Origin: JAFMDF01 sp965222705 | GTDB lineage: Bacteria > Bacteroidota > Bacteroidia > Chitinophagales > Saprospiraceae | Direction: 5' to 3' | Assembly (NCBI GenBank): GCA_965222705.1 | Contig: CBDCUO010000018.1 | Coordinates: 4,368 to 68,367, forward strand | DNA length: 64,000 bases | In this document: positions 53,778 to 62,396 of the stretch, one piece after another | Position numbering within the stretch: the first letter of the stretch is position 1 | Layout: each line of letters starts with the position of its first letter | Position numbers and translations under genes: made by a program | The notes under the pieces: model-generated | Database searches by the model: none | Told to the model about the DNA's origin: nothing | Seen by the model: only the letters and a program-made list of their open reading frames with translations

Positions 53778-55898
53778 TTACCTAAATACCTGATACACCC
53801 CCAAAGCTCCCAAATAAGCCAGTCCGGTCATAAATAGAAACTGAATAATCGGCCACTTCCAGCTATTGGTTTCCCGCTTTACGATGGCGAGTGTACTCAT
53901 ACACATCATGGCAAAGACGTAGAAAATCAATAAAGATAAAGAAGTGGCGAGATTATAAACGGGCTGTCCTGTAGCAGGATTGATTTCTCTAAGCATTCGA
54001 TTTCGAATGGTTAATTCATCCTCTATGCTGCCAATGCTATAAATGGTGGACATGGTGCCAATAAAAACCTCTCTGGCAGCAAAGGAAGTAATCAAAGCAA
54101 TGCCTATTTTCCAGTCGTATCCCAACGGGCGGATAGCCGGTTCGATGAATTTGCCGAGATGTCCGGCATAAGAGGCTTCTATTTGTTTGCCGGCAACCAA
54201 ATTGGCAGTTGCTGTTTCGTCCATACTTTGTTCTTGAGCAAGTACAGTTGCCTCTTTTTCAGCGACTTCCATAGCATTGCCTGGTCCATAAGAGGCCAGT
54301 ACCCAAAGCATGACAGAAATAATCAAGATGATTTTTCCTGCCTCCAGGCAAAAAGTTTTTACTTTTTCCCAAACGGTCAGCAATACATTTTTGAGTACAG
54401 GGCGGCGATATGATGGTAATTCGAGCATCAAAAAACTGCGTTCTTCGGTTTTCAATATTTTTTTAAATACCCAGGCAGCCCCCAAAGCGGTAATAATGCT
54501 CAAAACATATAGCCCCATAAAGGCAATGCCTTGTAAATTCAAAATTCCCCAAAGCGTAACAGAAGGCACGACAAAACCTATCAAAACGGTATAAACTGGA
54601 ATCCTTGCCGAACAACTAATAAAAGGGCTGACCAAAATAGTAATCAATCGCTCTTTCCAATTGCCAATGGTCCGAGTGGACATGACGGCCGGAATAGCAC
54701 AAGCACCACTGGATACCAAAGCGACAATACTTCGACCATTCAAGCCAAACTTTTGCATTATATGGTCGAACATAAATACGGCTCTGGCCATGTAGCCCAC
54801 TTCCTCCAAAATAGCTATTAACAAAAATAAGATGGCAATTTGTGGAACAAAAACCAAGATGCCCCCCAGACCGGCTAAAATGCCATCGGTCAATAAACTG
54901 ACTAACCAGCTTTCGGGCAATACAGTTTGTAACCAGGTGCTCAAATTAGCAAAAGCAGCTTCAATCAAATCCATTGGATAGCTCGACCAAGCATAAATTG
55001 CCTGAAAAACCAGTAACATCAGGCAAAAAAAGATAGCTGGTCCCCACACCCGATGGGTAACTACTTGGTCTACTTTTTCGGTTAAAGTGACTTTATTCTT
55101 TTTTGTTCGATGGATTGCCTTTTTCAGAATCGGATTAAAGCGGTCGTAGCGTTGCATGACCTCTCGTACTTGGCTGGGGAGGGGTTTAAATCCATGATTG
55201 CCGATTATTTGCCCGATTTCTTGCCGATCTCTTTGCGACAAAAAAGGCAATTGGTGACTATTTTGCACCCAAACTAAAGCCTGATATAAATTAGGAAGTT
55301 GAAAGCGATCTTTGATTTGTCGAGCAAGGGTATTTTCTACATCAGAAGGTTTGTAGAATGTTGGAGCGGTAAAAGGATTTTTCAATACCTCTCCCAATGC
55401 CTGCTTTAATTGATTAAAATTATTGCCACTTCTACCACTAATTGCCACCACAGGCACCTCGAATGCGCTGCTCAAAGCGCCAATATCATAGCTAATGTGT
55501 TCTTTTTCTGCTGCATCCGACATATTTAAAGCTAGCACGACAGGAATTCCTAAATCCCTAATCTGTGTAAATAACAAAAGGTGCTTTTCCAAATGAGTGA
55601 CATCGGCGATGTAAATGATGGCATCGGGATAATAGGGGCCTTGGGGATTGACCAAGATGTGTAAAACAATTCGTTCATCTTGCGAAGTCGGATAGAGACT
55701 ATAAGTGCCAGGGAGGTCAAGCAAGGTAAGGAGGAATCCATTATCTAAGCGGAATTTTCCCAGTTTCTTATCAACGGTAACTCCCGGAAAATTACCTGTC
55801 TTCTGCCTTAATCCCGTCAACTGATTAAAGACAGTAGATTTGCCACAATTGGGATTACCTAATAGTGCAACGGTCAAATTTTTCGTAAGTGTAGGCAT
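53778..55898 (-). CDS. feoB: Ferrous iron transporter FeoB
   Basis: About 706 residues from ATG 55898, 2 bp after the feoA stop; an earlier in-frame start at 55919 would overlap feoA by 19 bp. The N-terminal G domain has LLGNPNCGKSTVFNQLTG (G1), GNFPGVTVD (G2), LLDLPGTYSL (G3) and LALNMSD (G4). Two Gate domains follow (VPQIAILFLLIAILEEVGYMAR; ISCSARIPVYTVLIGF) with the conserved Cys of the second half. It carries Fe(II) across the inner membrane. It forms an operon with feoA. Confidence 0.95.
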   Translation of the reverse strand: MPTLTKNLTVALLGNPNCGKSTVFNQLTGLRQKTGNFPGVTVDKKLGKFRLDNGFLLTLLDLPGTYSLYPTSQDERIVLHILVNPQGPYYPDAIIYIADVTHLEKHLLLFTQIRDLGIPVVLALNMSDAAEKEHISYDIGALSSAFEVPVVAISGRSGNNFNQLKQALGEVLKNPFTAPTFYKPSDVENTLARQIKDRFQLPNLYQALVWVQNSHQLPFLSQRDRQEIGQIIGNHGFKPLPSQVREVMQRYDRFNPILKKAIHRTKKNKVTLTEKVDQVVTHRVWGPAIFFCLMLLVFQAIYAWSSYPMDLIEAAFANLSTWLQTVLPESWLVSLLTDGILAGLGGILVFVPQIAILFLLIAILEEVGYMARAVFMFDHIMQKFGLNGRSIVALVSSGACAIPAVMSTRTIGNWKERLITILVSPFISCSARIPVYTVLIGFVVPSVTLWGILNLQGIAFMGLYVLSIITALGAAWVFKKILKTEERSFLMLELPSYRRPVLKNVLLTVWEKVKTFCLEAGKIILIISVMLWVLASYGPGNAMEVAEKEATVLAQEQSMDETATANLVAGKQIEASYAGHLGKFIEPAIRPLGYDWKIGIALITSFAAREVFIGTMSTIYSIGSIEDELTIRNRMLREINPATGQPVYNLATSLSLLIFYVFAMMCMSTLAIVKRETNSWKWPIIQFLFMTGLAYLGALGVYQVFR

Positions 55899-55900
55899 TT

Positions 55901-56119
55901 CTATTCCAGCACGATGCATGCTGCTTCCTGATTTCTAATCGCAAATTGTTGATAATCAGCTTTGATATAAAAAGCACCTCCAAACGGTGCTTTCCGGATC
56001 ATTTCTACTGTACTGCCGGGAAGGATCCCCATAGATAGAAATTTATAAGCTGTTTCTTCATCTGAAAAAGAATGAATAACGGCACTTTCTCCCGGTTTTA
56101 ATTCGTTTAAAGCTGACAT
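55901..56119 (-). CDS. feoA: FeoA-family protein
   Basis: 72 residues, one SH3-like domain: LNELKPGESAVIHSF, YKFLSMGILPGSTVEMI, KAPFGGAFYI. FeoA is a small cytoplasmic partner needed for FeoB iron uptake. It is the first gene of the feoAB operon. The inverted repeat at 56147-56192 is about 30 bp ahead of its start and could influence expression. Confidence 0.92.
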   Translation of the reverse strand: MSALNELKPGESAVIHSFSDEETAYKFLSMGILPGSTVEMIRKAPFGGAFYIKADYQQFAIRNQEAACIVLE

Positions 56120-56146
56120 TATCTATTTTGGCATTCTATAAAAAAT

Positions 56147-56192
56147 AGCTTTTTTGACAAGTTTCTAAAGTTTATCAAAAAAGGAAAAAGCT
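56147..56192. repeat. TTTGACAA/TTGTCAAA dyad, copy c
   Basis: AGCTTTTTTGACAA at the left and TTTATCAAAAAAGG running to AAAAAGCT at the right form an inverted repeat of about 46 bp upstream of feoA. One arm deviates (TTATCAAA). Confidence 0.55.
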
Positions 56193-56316
56193 CTTATTTT
56201 TATTAAGACTAAATAAATAGCAAGGTAAAATTAACATTAAATCCCGTTACCGGAAGAGGAAGACCCTGCCTTTTTTAAAAATTCCAGATTTCTATGACAT
56301 TTCTATAGTTCACTAG

Positions 56317-56411
56317 ACTTTATTCTTAAAAAAAATTTCATACGGAGCATTTTTCAGGCTACTGATTGGAGCGGTTCTTGCACTAACGCATGCAAATCCG
56401 AATAAGGCTTA
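56317..56411. repeat. Dispersed intergenic repeat (A), copy 2
   Basis: Same sequence order as 13561-13656 (ACTTTATT, CGGAGCATTTTT, CTACTG, AATAAGG). It lies between feoA and the nuclease gene. Its central hairpin (TTGC...GCAA) differs in sequence from copy 1 but occupies the same place. Confidence 0.65.
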
Positions 56412-56472
56412 TTGCACAATATTAAATGCGGGGTGAATCCAAAGGGGGCAAGCCTATTAAGCCCAGCTATTT

Positions 56473-57402
56473 TCACCGTTTGTTCCAGTCCCTAACCCGC
56501 AACTGATAGCGTTTTTCACTAAATTTCCACCTTCTGACATCCATTTTTTCCTCCAATTCTGCTTCCAGTTCTTCTGATAGGAGGTTAGGGAAAAAATCAA
56601 TGCCTGTCAAATCTTCAATATCATCCACCGTCACCGCATAAGTGGCCAGAGGTTCATCACTTAATTCATTGGGGATAATAAAACCAATAGCCTTAAATTC
56701 CGGCTCGGTAATATCCAGCACAATTTTGTAGTATTTTCGAGGCACGGTAACGATGTTTCTGCCGATTCTGTCAAACTCTCTTTCCGTTAAAACGGGGCCA
56801 CAGACAATGTAAAGGTGCTTGTATTTTTTTGCCCAGTCTCGAACTTGTTCCTCCAATTCCCGCCAAATGCCCATATTAAAATTGCGTACTTGCGGGCTCA
56901 TATTGCTCATATAGAAAGTTTCTGACATGGATCGGTCGCTAAAAGCCATATCTCCGGCTGGCACTAAATGCCCTCGATCATAACCAGAGCCGCGATAATC
57001 GGACGGAGTAGCAGATTTTGTTTTTATTTTGGGATCAGGCCGATAATTATTGGAGCGATCTACCCAGGGTTGGTAGAGTTTTTCGCGCATCAGTTCATAA
57101 GCTACCCATTCTGGTTGTTCATCTTTTTCCGAATAGGAGAGGGTATAGAATTGATGCTCGACGAGCTGTCCAGTAGTAGAAGTAGGCAGGTAGTAAGACC
57201 GATCTGTTATTGTTTCAGGATAATCATCTTCTTCCTCCTGTTGTTGTTCAAAAACATCTTTAATCGTATCCAGAACAGGGCTATCTCCTGCACTAAGAGT
57301 ATTGAAAAGATAGTATAGACCGCCCAATAAAGCAGCAAAAAGCCCTACTTTAAAAATAATGCCAGAATCACCTCGTTCGTGATTTGTCCGTAATTTAGCC
57401 AT
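56473..57402 (-). CDS. DNA/RNA non-specific endonuclease, NUC1 family, membrane-anchored
   Basis: 309 residues. A basic N-terminus (MAKLRTNHERGDSG) precedes one hydrophobic helix (IIFKVGLFAALLGGLYYLF), which suggests an uncleaved anchor facing the periplasm. The beta-beta-alpha metal nuclease has DRGHLVPAGDM (catalytic His, about residue 140) and the Mg-binding Asn in NMGIWRELEEQV, with HLYIVCGPVL after it. It degrades DNA and RNA without sequence preference, probably for nutrient salvage. No immunity protein is adjacent, which argues against a toxin. Confidence 0.9.
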   Translation of the reverse strand: MAKLRTNHERGDSGIIFKVGLFAALLGGLYYLFNTLSAGDSPVLDTIKDVFEQQQEEEDDYPETITDRSYYLPTSTTGQLVEHQFYTLSYSEKDEQPEWVAYELMREKLYQPWVDRSNNYRPDPKIKTKSATPSDYRGSGYDRGHLVPAGDMAFSDRSMSETFYMSNMSPQVRNFNMGIWRELEEQVRDWAKKYKHLYIVCGPVLTEREFDRIGRNIVTVPRKYYKIVLDITEPEFKAIGFIIPNELSDEPLATYAVTVDDIEDLTGIDFFPNLLSEELEAELEEKMDVRRWKFSEKRYQLRVRDWNKR

Positions 57403-57598
57403 ATTTGTTTTTTTATAGTCAGGTATAAATTCAAGCCAATAATTATTTTCAAAATTAGAAAGAATAAGCGAAAATTGATTTTTTGGTTAGAATGGTGAAA
57501 ATTTGCTTTTGCTCCCCTGCAACAATTTGTAAATATCCCTATCTTCGCACCCTATTAAAAAAAATTCTGGTTAACTCATATAAAAACTAATCGTTACT

Positions 57599-57606
57599 TA
57601 TTTTTG
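57599..57606 (+). promoter_or_regulatory. Probable -7 promoter element
   Basis: TATTTTTG fits the TAnnTTTG consensus and ends 24 bp before the start of the TerB-like gene at 57631. Confidence 0.4.
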
Positions 57607-57630
57607 TTGATAATTTAACTGTATTAACCT

Positions 57631-58122
57631 ATGTTGAATTCTATGGAAGGTCTTAGTCGGGAAGAGCAGGAAATCCTATTCGATGCCCTGCCTTTGGTTA
57701 CGGTTTTAATTGCTGGTGCTGATGGAAAAATAGACGATAGCGAAACCTCCTGGGCAGAAAAACTGACCAATATCAGAAGCTATTCCAATGAACCTGAATT
57801 GCAGGAGTTTTACGAAAAGGTAGATAAAAATTTTGCATATAAAGTTCGACGACTGATCAAAGAACTACCAGCAGAAACGCAAGAGCGCACGGCGATAATT
57901 TCTGCCAAATTAGAACGTTTAAATAAAGTGTTACTCAAATTGCCTCCCAAATTGGCTGCAAAATTCTATAAAAGTTTGACTTCTTTTGCCAGACATATTG
58001 CCCGTGCCGACGGCGGCTTTTTAAAAATGTGGAGCATTAGCAAAGCAGAGGAAGCTTTGATTGGCTTACCGATGATTAAAAAGATAGAAATGCCGGAAGA
58101 AGAAGAAGAGGACGAGCATTAA
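57631..58122 (+). CDS. TerB-like helical protein
   Basis: 163 residues, helical, cytoplasmic. The stretch VTVLIAGADGKIDDSETSWAE and the later FARHIARADGGFLKMWSISK with EEALI resemble the two acidic, metal-binding repeats of TerB-like proteins. The C-terminus is strongly acidic (PEEEEEDEH). TerB domains occur in tellurite-resistance and stress-signalling complexes; no ter gene is near. It lies 12 bp ahead of a zinc-ribbon gene and the two are likely co-expressed. Confidence 0.55.
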   Translation: MLNSMEGLSREEQEILFDALPLVTVLIAGADGKIDDSETSWAEKLTNIRSYSNEPELQEFYEKVDKNFAYKVRRLIKELPAETQERTAIISAKLERLNKVLLKLPPKLAAKFYKSLTSFARHIARADGGFLKMWSISKAEEALIGLPMIKKIEMPEEEEEDEH

Positions 58123-58134
58123 AAAAGAAAAACG

Positions 58135-58413
58135 ATGGGTAAAGAAACTAAAATTGCCTGCCCTAAATGTAACTGGGAGCCTGACGGTGGCAAATATTGG
58201 GGCTGTACCTGTGGATATGTTTGGAATACTTTTGCGACTGCTGCGGTTTGTCCTGCTTGTAAAAAGCAATACGAATATACCCAATGTATTGGCTACGCCG
58301 GCGGCTGTAATCAAATGTCCCCCCATATTGACTGGTATCGAGAACTGGACGAAATATTGGAAGAGGCCCTGGAAGAAGTTGTGGAAACAATTGCTGTAGA
58401 GATTCGTGATTAA
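58135..58413 (+). CDS. Small zinc-ribbon protein
   Basis: 92 residues. Cysteine pairs ACPKCNW, GCTCGY, VCPACKK and the later QCIGYAGGCNQ point to one or two zinc ribbons. The tail is acidic and helical (ELDEILEEALEEVVE). Similar proteins are annotated as hypothetical. It lies 12 bp behind the TerB-like gene; a protein-protein role is a guess. Confidence 0.65.
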   Translation: MGKETKIACPKCNWEPDGGKYWGCTCGYVWNTFATAAVCPACKKQYEYTQCIGYAGGCNQMSPHIDWYRELDEILEEALEEVVETIAVEIRD

Positions 58414-58496
58414 ATGACCGGTAACGTTTAATTTTCGACAGACCATAACGTCCATGAAGAGTCAAAAGAGCTTAGCAATTTTTTATAAAAAAACGA

Positions 58497-58540
58497 TTCT
58501 TTGACAAGAATTATGTTATTCTATACAATTTGTCAAAGAA
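58497..58540. repeat. TTTGACAA/TTGTCAAA dyad, copy d
   Basis: Arms TTCTTTGACAA (58497-58507) and TTGTCAAAGAA (58530-58540) flank 22 bases. It ends 22 bp before the start of the acyltransferase gene. The right half continues GGAAAAAA, as in copy a. Confidence 0.7.
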
Positions 58541-58562
58541 GGAAAAAAATAAAAGCAGGCGT

Positions 58563-59444
58563 ATGAGCAAAGTGCTTTTTATTTTACTGATTCAGCCTCT
58601 TTCTCGCCTTCCGTTTCCCGCTTTATATTCATTGTCCGACTTGCTATATTTGGTTATTTATTATTTTATAAAATATAGAAAAAAGGTTGTTTTTACCAAT
58701 CTGCAAAATGCCTTTCCGACTAAGTCGCCTACTGAAATTGCCAAAATAGCCAAAAGCTTTTACGCCCATTTTTGCGATTTGATTATGGAGGCAATCAAGC
58801 TATTTAGCATCTCCCGAAAAGAACTCCTCCAGCATTGCAAAATTAAAAATCCCGAATTAATGGAAGCGTATTTTCAACAAGGGAAAAGCCTGATCATTCC
58901 GGCTGGACATTATAATAATTGGGAAATGGCTGCTACCGCCAGTAATCTTCAGATTTCTCATCAATCTATTGGTATTTATTCGCCTTTAAAAAATAAATTT
59001 ATTAATGAACAACTAAGAAAATCGAGGGCTAAATTTGGGCTGGAATTATTGTCTAAAAAAGAAGTAAAAGCAGGTTTTGAAAAAAATAAAAAGCGATTGA
59101 CTGCAATTTTATTTGGTGCAGACCAATCTCCTTTCTCCGACCATGCTTATTGGACCACCTTTTTGAATCAGGAAACAGGGGTTATGCTTGGCTCTGAAAA
59201 ATATGCTAAACAATATGATTATCCTGTTGTTTTTGGGAAAATAAACAAGCTAAAACGAGGCTATTATGAGCTTGAGTTTATTCCTTTAGAAAACCAGCCA
59301 AAGGATACTGCCTACGGCGAAATCACCGAAAAGCACACCCGCTTTTTAGAGAAAATAATCCAGGAAAAGCCCGAATATTGGCTATGGTCCCACAGGCGGT
59401 GGAAGCGAAGGCGACCAAGTCAGATAATTGAAAAAATTAAATAA
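58563..59444 (+). CDS. Lipid A biosynthesis lauroyl-type acyltransferase (LpxL/HtrB family)
   Basis: About 293 residues from ATG 58563; an in-frame TTG at 58530 lies inside the dyad and is unlikely. The HX4E catalytic motif is in IIPAGHYNNWEMAA. Other family signs are LPFPALYSLSDLLYLVIYY, KVVFTNLQNAFP and WLWSHRRWKRRRP near the C-terminus. It acylates the lipid A precursor at the inner membrane. The basic ending and length are normal. A lipoprotein gene follows 22 bp downstream. Confidence 0.9.
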   Translation: MSKVLFILLIQPLSRLPFPALYSLSDLLYLVIYYFIKYRKKVVFTNLQNAFPTKSPTEIAKIAKSFYAHFCDLIMEAIKLFSISRKELLQHCKIKNPELMEAYFQQGKSLIIPAGHYNNWEMAATASNLQISHQSIGIYSPLKNKFINEQLRKSRAKFGLELLSKKEVKAGFEKNKKRLTAILFGADQSPFSDHAYWTTFLNQETGVMLGSEKYAKQYDYPVVFGKINKLKRGYYELEFIPLENQPKDTAYGEITEKHTRFLEKIIQEKPEYWLWSHRRWKRRRPSQIIEKIK

Positions 59445-59466
59445 GTAGAAAGATAAAACAAAAAAT

Positions 59467-60225
59467 ATGAAGCTACCAATCTTTTTGTTGATGCTATTTT
59501 TACTCTTTGCCTGTGGAAAAGCAAAACATTCCCCCTCCATTTTAAGCAAAGCACAGGCAATCATAAATAAAACCATAGCCGCCCACGGAGGAGAAAAATA
59601 TGCCAATGCCACGATTGAATTTGATTTTAGAGGCCGACACTATAAGAGCCGCAGAAAAGGTGGGCAATTTCAATATGAGCGCATTTTTCAGGATTCTTCG
59701 GATAATAAAATTCATGATATTTTAAATAATGACGGCTTTAGCAGGACTATTAATGGAACAATGATAGCGCTTTCTGAAAAAGATATTGCGCGCTATTCCA
59801 ATTCGGTTAATTCTGTGCATTACTTTTTGCTACTTCCCTACCCTCTGAACGATCCTGCTGTCAATAAAAAATACATCGGCGAGGTATCCATAAAAAATCA
59901 GCCCTACCACAAAATACTTATTACGTTCCAGCAGAAAGGTGGGGGAAAAGATTTCGAGGACGAATATGTGTACTGGATACACAAAGAAAATAATACAGTG
60001 GATTATTTAGCATATAATTATCAAATAGAAGGTGGGGGCGCCAGATTTAGAGCAGCCTATAATCCTCGAATGGTCGGCGGCATCCGATTTGCGGATTATA
60101 TTAATTACAAACCCATGCATAAGACGCTAGAAGTCGCTACCTTTGACCGCTTATTTGAACAGGATAGCCTGAAAGAATTATCCAGAATTGATTCAGAAAA
60201 TATCAAGGTAATAATGGAGCATTAA
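59467..60225 (+). CDS. Lipoprotein, DUF6503-like
   Basis: 252 residues with a clear lipoprotein signal (MKLPIFLLMLFLLFACGKA; Cys at 16). The mature part, with AQAIINKTIAAHGGEKYANA, FDFRGRHYKSRRKGGQF and YVYWIHKENNTVDYLAYNY, resembles the LolA/LolB-like barrel proteins that I recall as DUF6503. It may carry or bind lipid in the periplasm; not proven. It lies directly after the acyltransferase gene, in keeping with an envelope role. Confidence 0.65.
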   Translation: MKLPIFLLMLFLLFACGKAKHSPSILSKAQAIINKTIAAHGGEKYANATIEFDFRGRHYKSRRKGGQFQYERIFQDSSDNKIHDILNNDGFSRTINGTMIALSEKDIARYSNSVNSVHYFLLLPYPLNDPAVNKKYIGEVSIKNQPYHKILITFQQKGGGKDFEDEYVYWIHKENNTVDYLAYNYQIEGGGARFRAAYNPRMVGGIRFADYINYKPMHKTLEVATFDRLFEQDSLKELSRIDSENIKVIMEH

Positions 60226-60271
60226 TTCGGCTATTTAAATTCATGTCTAAAACGAGAAACCATTACCACCA

Positions 60272-61723
60272 ATGTTAGCTATTCAAAAGAAATTAACCAA
60301 TTCCTTTTTTGCTTTATTAAGCCTACCCGCTACGGCCATGGGCTTTGCCCTTTCGGTTCAAATATCTGCCCTCAGTTGGATATTGAGTACAAAGTACAAT
60401 TTAGAAATTCACGAAATTGGACTGGTGTGGGCAGCCGGGCCTATTGCAGGCATTTTTGGACAAATCATTTTCGGAATCATTAGTGATAATGTCTGGTTTT
60501 GGAATGGCAGAAGAAAACCTTTTATTTTGATCGGCGGCACTATTGCTGCTCTGATGCTATTGGCCTTACCCAATATTGATATTATCTCCGACGCAATGGG
60601 CATTGAAAGCATCCTTGGGGTTGCGATAGCCGTTGCCTTAATGCTAGATTTATCTATTAATGTCAGTTTTAACCCGACCCGTTCAGTCATTGCAGATGTT
60701 ACACCAGAAGGGGTGCAACGAACAAAAGGCTATACCTGGATGCAGACCATTTCAGGCACTTTTGGTGTACTAGCTTATGTCATCGGGGCGGTTTGGGGCA
60801 ATTATGTCCTAATTTATCTAGGGGCTATACTTGTTTTTGTTTTGTCAGTCATCCCACCTTTTTTTATAGAAGAGCCTAGAGAATTGGAAAATATTAGAGA
60901 AGCAGCCACTGACAGTACCCAAGAATCCGTACCTTTCGTTGAAATAATGAAAGCGATAGAGCCGCTTTGGGGCTTTTTGATTTATGGCATTTATGCTATG
61001 GTACTTCGGTTGATGGGCATCGAAAAAGATCATTATTACGTAGAAATAGGCTGCTTTGCACTGACGGTCTTTCTTTTAATAAAAGCGATTTTAAAATCAG
61101 AAAAAGGACATTCCAGGGCAGATGCAGGAATGATCGGCTTCAAAAAAGTATTGGCCGCTCATTCTTTTACTTGGGTAGGCATTCAGACGATGTTTGTCTA
61201 TATGTTTACTTATGTTCAAGCAACAATGTCCGAAATGACCGATTTGGAAATGGGCCGGGTCGTATCTATCGCTTTTCTGATTTTAAATGCAGTGGCAGCC
61301 ATTCTTCCTGCATTTGTACTCGAACCCATTACCAGAAGCATCGGCAGGGTGCGAACCCATGCGATCTGTATTGGTATTATGGCTTTGGGGTACGCGGGCA
61401 TGTGGTTCGCTGGATTTTCTCCTATGATTATTTACATTTTGATGGCTATTTTGGGGATTGGTTGGGCGGCAACTGTTAGCCTACCCTTTGCTATTATGTC
61501 TCAAAAAGTAGAGCAATCCAAAATGGGTTTATACATGGGTTTATTCAATTTATCAGTAGTACTTCCTCAATTGGTCGCCAGCTTGGGCATTGGAGAAGCC
61601 ATAAGTGAAGCCTCCAATAAAAGCCTGATTTTTGCCATTTGCACCTTGACGCTGGGAGCCTCTTCCCTTTTGTGGTTTTTGATTAAGGATAGAGAAGAAG
61701 ATAGCGCGCACGTCACATCCTGA
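60272..61723 (+). CDS. MFS transporter, GPH/SLC45-like sugar permease
   Basis: 483 residues, about twelve helices with a longer central loop. ISALSWILSTKYNLEIHEIG and then GLVWAAGPIAGIFGQIIFG, DNVWFWNGRRKPFILIGG and VSFNPTRSVIADVTPEG match the maltose/sucrose-type permeases of the SLC45 branch. It likely imports a disaccharide with protons. No sugar-degrading gene is adjacent. Followed by a long gene-free stretch with structured repeats. Confidence 0.78.
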   Translation: MLAIQKKLTNSFFALLSLPATAMGFALSVQISALSWILSTKYNLEIHEIGLVWAAGPIAGIFGQIIFGIISDNVWFWNGRRKPFILIGGTIAALMLLALPNIDIISDAMGIESILGVAIAVALMLDLSINVSFNPTRSVIADVTPEGVQRTKGYTWMQTISGTFGVLAYVIGAVWGNYVLIYLGAILVFVLSVIPPFFIEEPRELENIREAATDSTQESVPFVEIMKAIEPLWGFLIYGIYAMVLRLMGIEKDHYYVEIGCFALTVFLLIKAILKSEKGHSRADAGMIGFKKVLAAHSFTWVGIQTMFVYMFTYVQATMSEMTDLEMGRVVSIAFLILNAVAAILPAFVLEPITRSIGRVRTHAICIGIMALGYAGMWFAGFSPMIIYILMAILGIGWAATVSLPFAIMSQKVEQSKMGLYMGLFNLSVVLPQLVASLGIGEAISEASNKSLIFAICTLTLGASSLLWFLIKDREEDSAHVTS

Positions 61724-61857
61724 TAAATGGCCTTCTCAATTTTTCTTTAATTTTTTCATGCGAAGACCGTTTTTGGTTCGATTTTTGCTCCAATAAGAAA
61801 GTAATTGATAATAGTGCCCCCTTATCACAATCCCCTATTTTATTTAAAGGAATATCC

Positions 61858-61914
61858 TTTTTTGACAAATTTTCCCTGAAATATAGCGTGTATCCATTGT
61901 ATTTTGTCAAAAAA
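61858..61914. repeat. TTTGACAA/TTGTCAAA dyad, copy e
   Basis: Arms TTTTTTGACAA (61858-61868) and TTGTCAAAAAA (61904-61914) separated by 35 bp. It lies behind the MFS gene and is not immediately upstream of any recognised gene. Confidence 0.6.
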
Positions 61915-62062
61915 TATATTAAATTATTTTTTATTTAAATTATTTTCTTAATTTTGAAAGATTTTTGATCGTCTATTTTTCAAAATTTCCAAGTTTGGTA
62001 TAATTCCTGCTTTGGATCATAAAGAACCCCTAGACCGTCCACAAATTTGAATATAGGGTGAG

Positions 62063-62120
62063 TGTTTGTTCATAGTTTTTGTTTTTATCTTGTCCCCCGA
62101 CTTGCTCGGGGGTGTTTTTT
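62063..62120 (+). ncRNA. Tandem terminator-bearing unit 1 (possible small RNA)
   Basis: A 5' module TGTTTGTTCATAG followed by a T-rich stretch leads into TTGTCCC and a 7-bp stem (CCCCCGA / TCGGGGG, 5-base loop, 62094-62112) with a T tract (62115-62120). A second unit with the same 5' module and layout begins at 62248. The hairpin is a good intrinsic terminator. What is transcribed is unclear. Confidence 0.45.
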
Positions 62121-62179
62121 CCCTCCGTCAATTGGAACCATAAATAAGTTTAGCTTGATGATTTCCTGTTGATGGAGGG
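62121..62179. other. Imperfect 11-bp inverted repeat between the two units
   Basis: CCCTCCGTCAA (62121-62131) pairs with TTGATGGAGGG (62169-62179) with one G-T position across a 37-base spacer. It starts right after the T tract of unit 1, so the region carries three consecutive stems. Confidence 0.4.
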
Positions 62180-62247
62180 AAATGCTTTTAATCGAAAAAG
62201 TTTTGGAATGACTATTCATACCATATAGCCATTCTGACTAAAGATAG

Positions 62248-62309
62248 TGTTTGTTCATAGTGTTTGTTTTTTGTTTTGTCCCTGTCAATAATACTTGACA
62301 GGGTTTTTT
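62248..62309 (+). ncRNA. Tandem terminator-bearing unit 2 (possible small RNA)
   Basis: Starts with the same TGTTTGTTCATAG module as unit 1, then a T-rich stretch and TTTTGTCCC, and ends in a perfect 9-bp stem (CCCTGTCAA / TTGACAGGG, loop TAATAC, 62280-62303) followed by TTTTTT. The stem sequence differs from unit 1 while the structure is kept. It lies about 90 bp upstream of pdxH. Confidence 0.45.
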
Positions 62310-62396
62310 ATTTTTGATCTTTCCTCGAATCTCTTTACCTTTCTGATTATAATAAAAGCATTGTCTGCTTTCTAGGACAATATCCAAATTTTAATT

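Noticed and set aside
56473..57402. Nuclease as a secreted toxin or phage-defence effector
   Set aside because: No immunity gene, no delivery domain and no defence genes adjacent; a membrane-anchored housekeeping NUC1 enzyme is simpler.
58066..58465. Two long minus-strand frames opposite the zinc-ribbon gene
   Set aside because: They are shadows of the plus-strand genes, whose CxxC motifs and short spacing are coherent.
60967..61479. 170-codon plus-strand frame inside the SLC45-like permease
   Set aside because: Low-complexity frame without homology; the permease frame has all expected helices.
62063..62309. CRISPR-like repeat array
   Set aside because: Only two related units with unequal spacing and terminator hairpins; no cas genes and no regular spacers.
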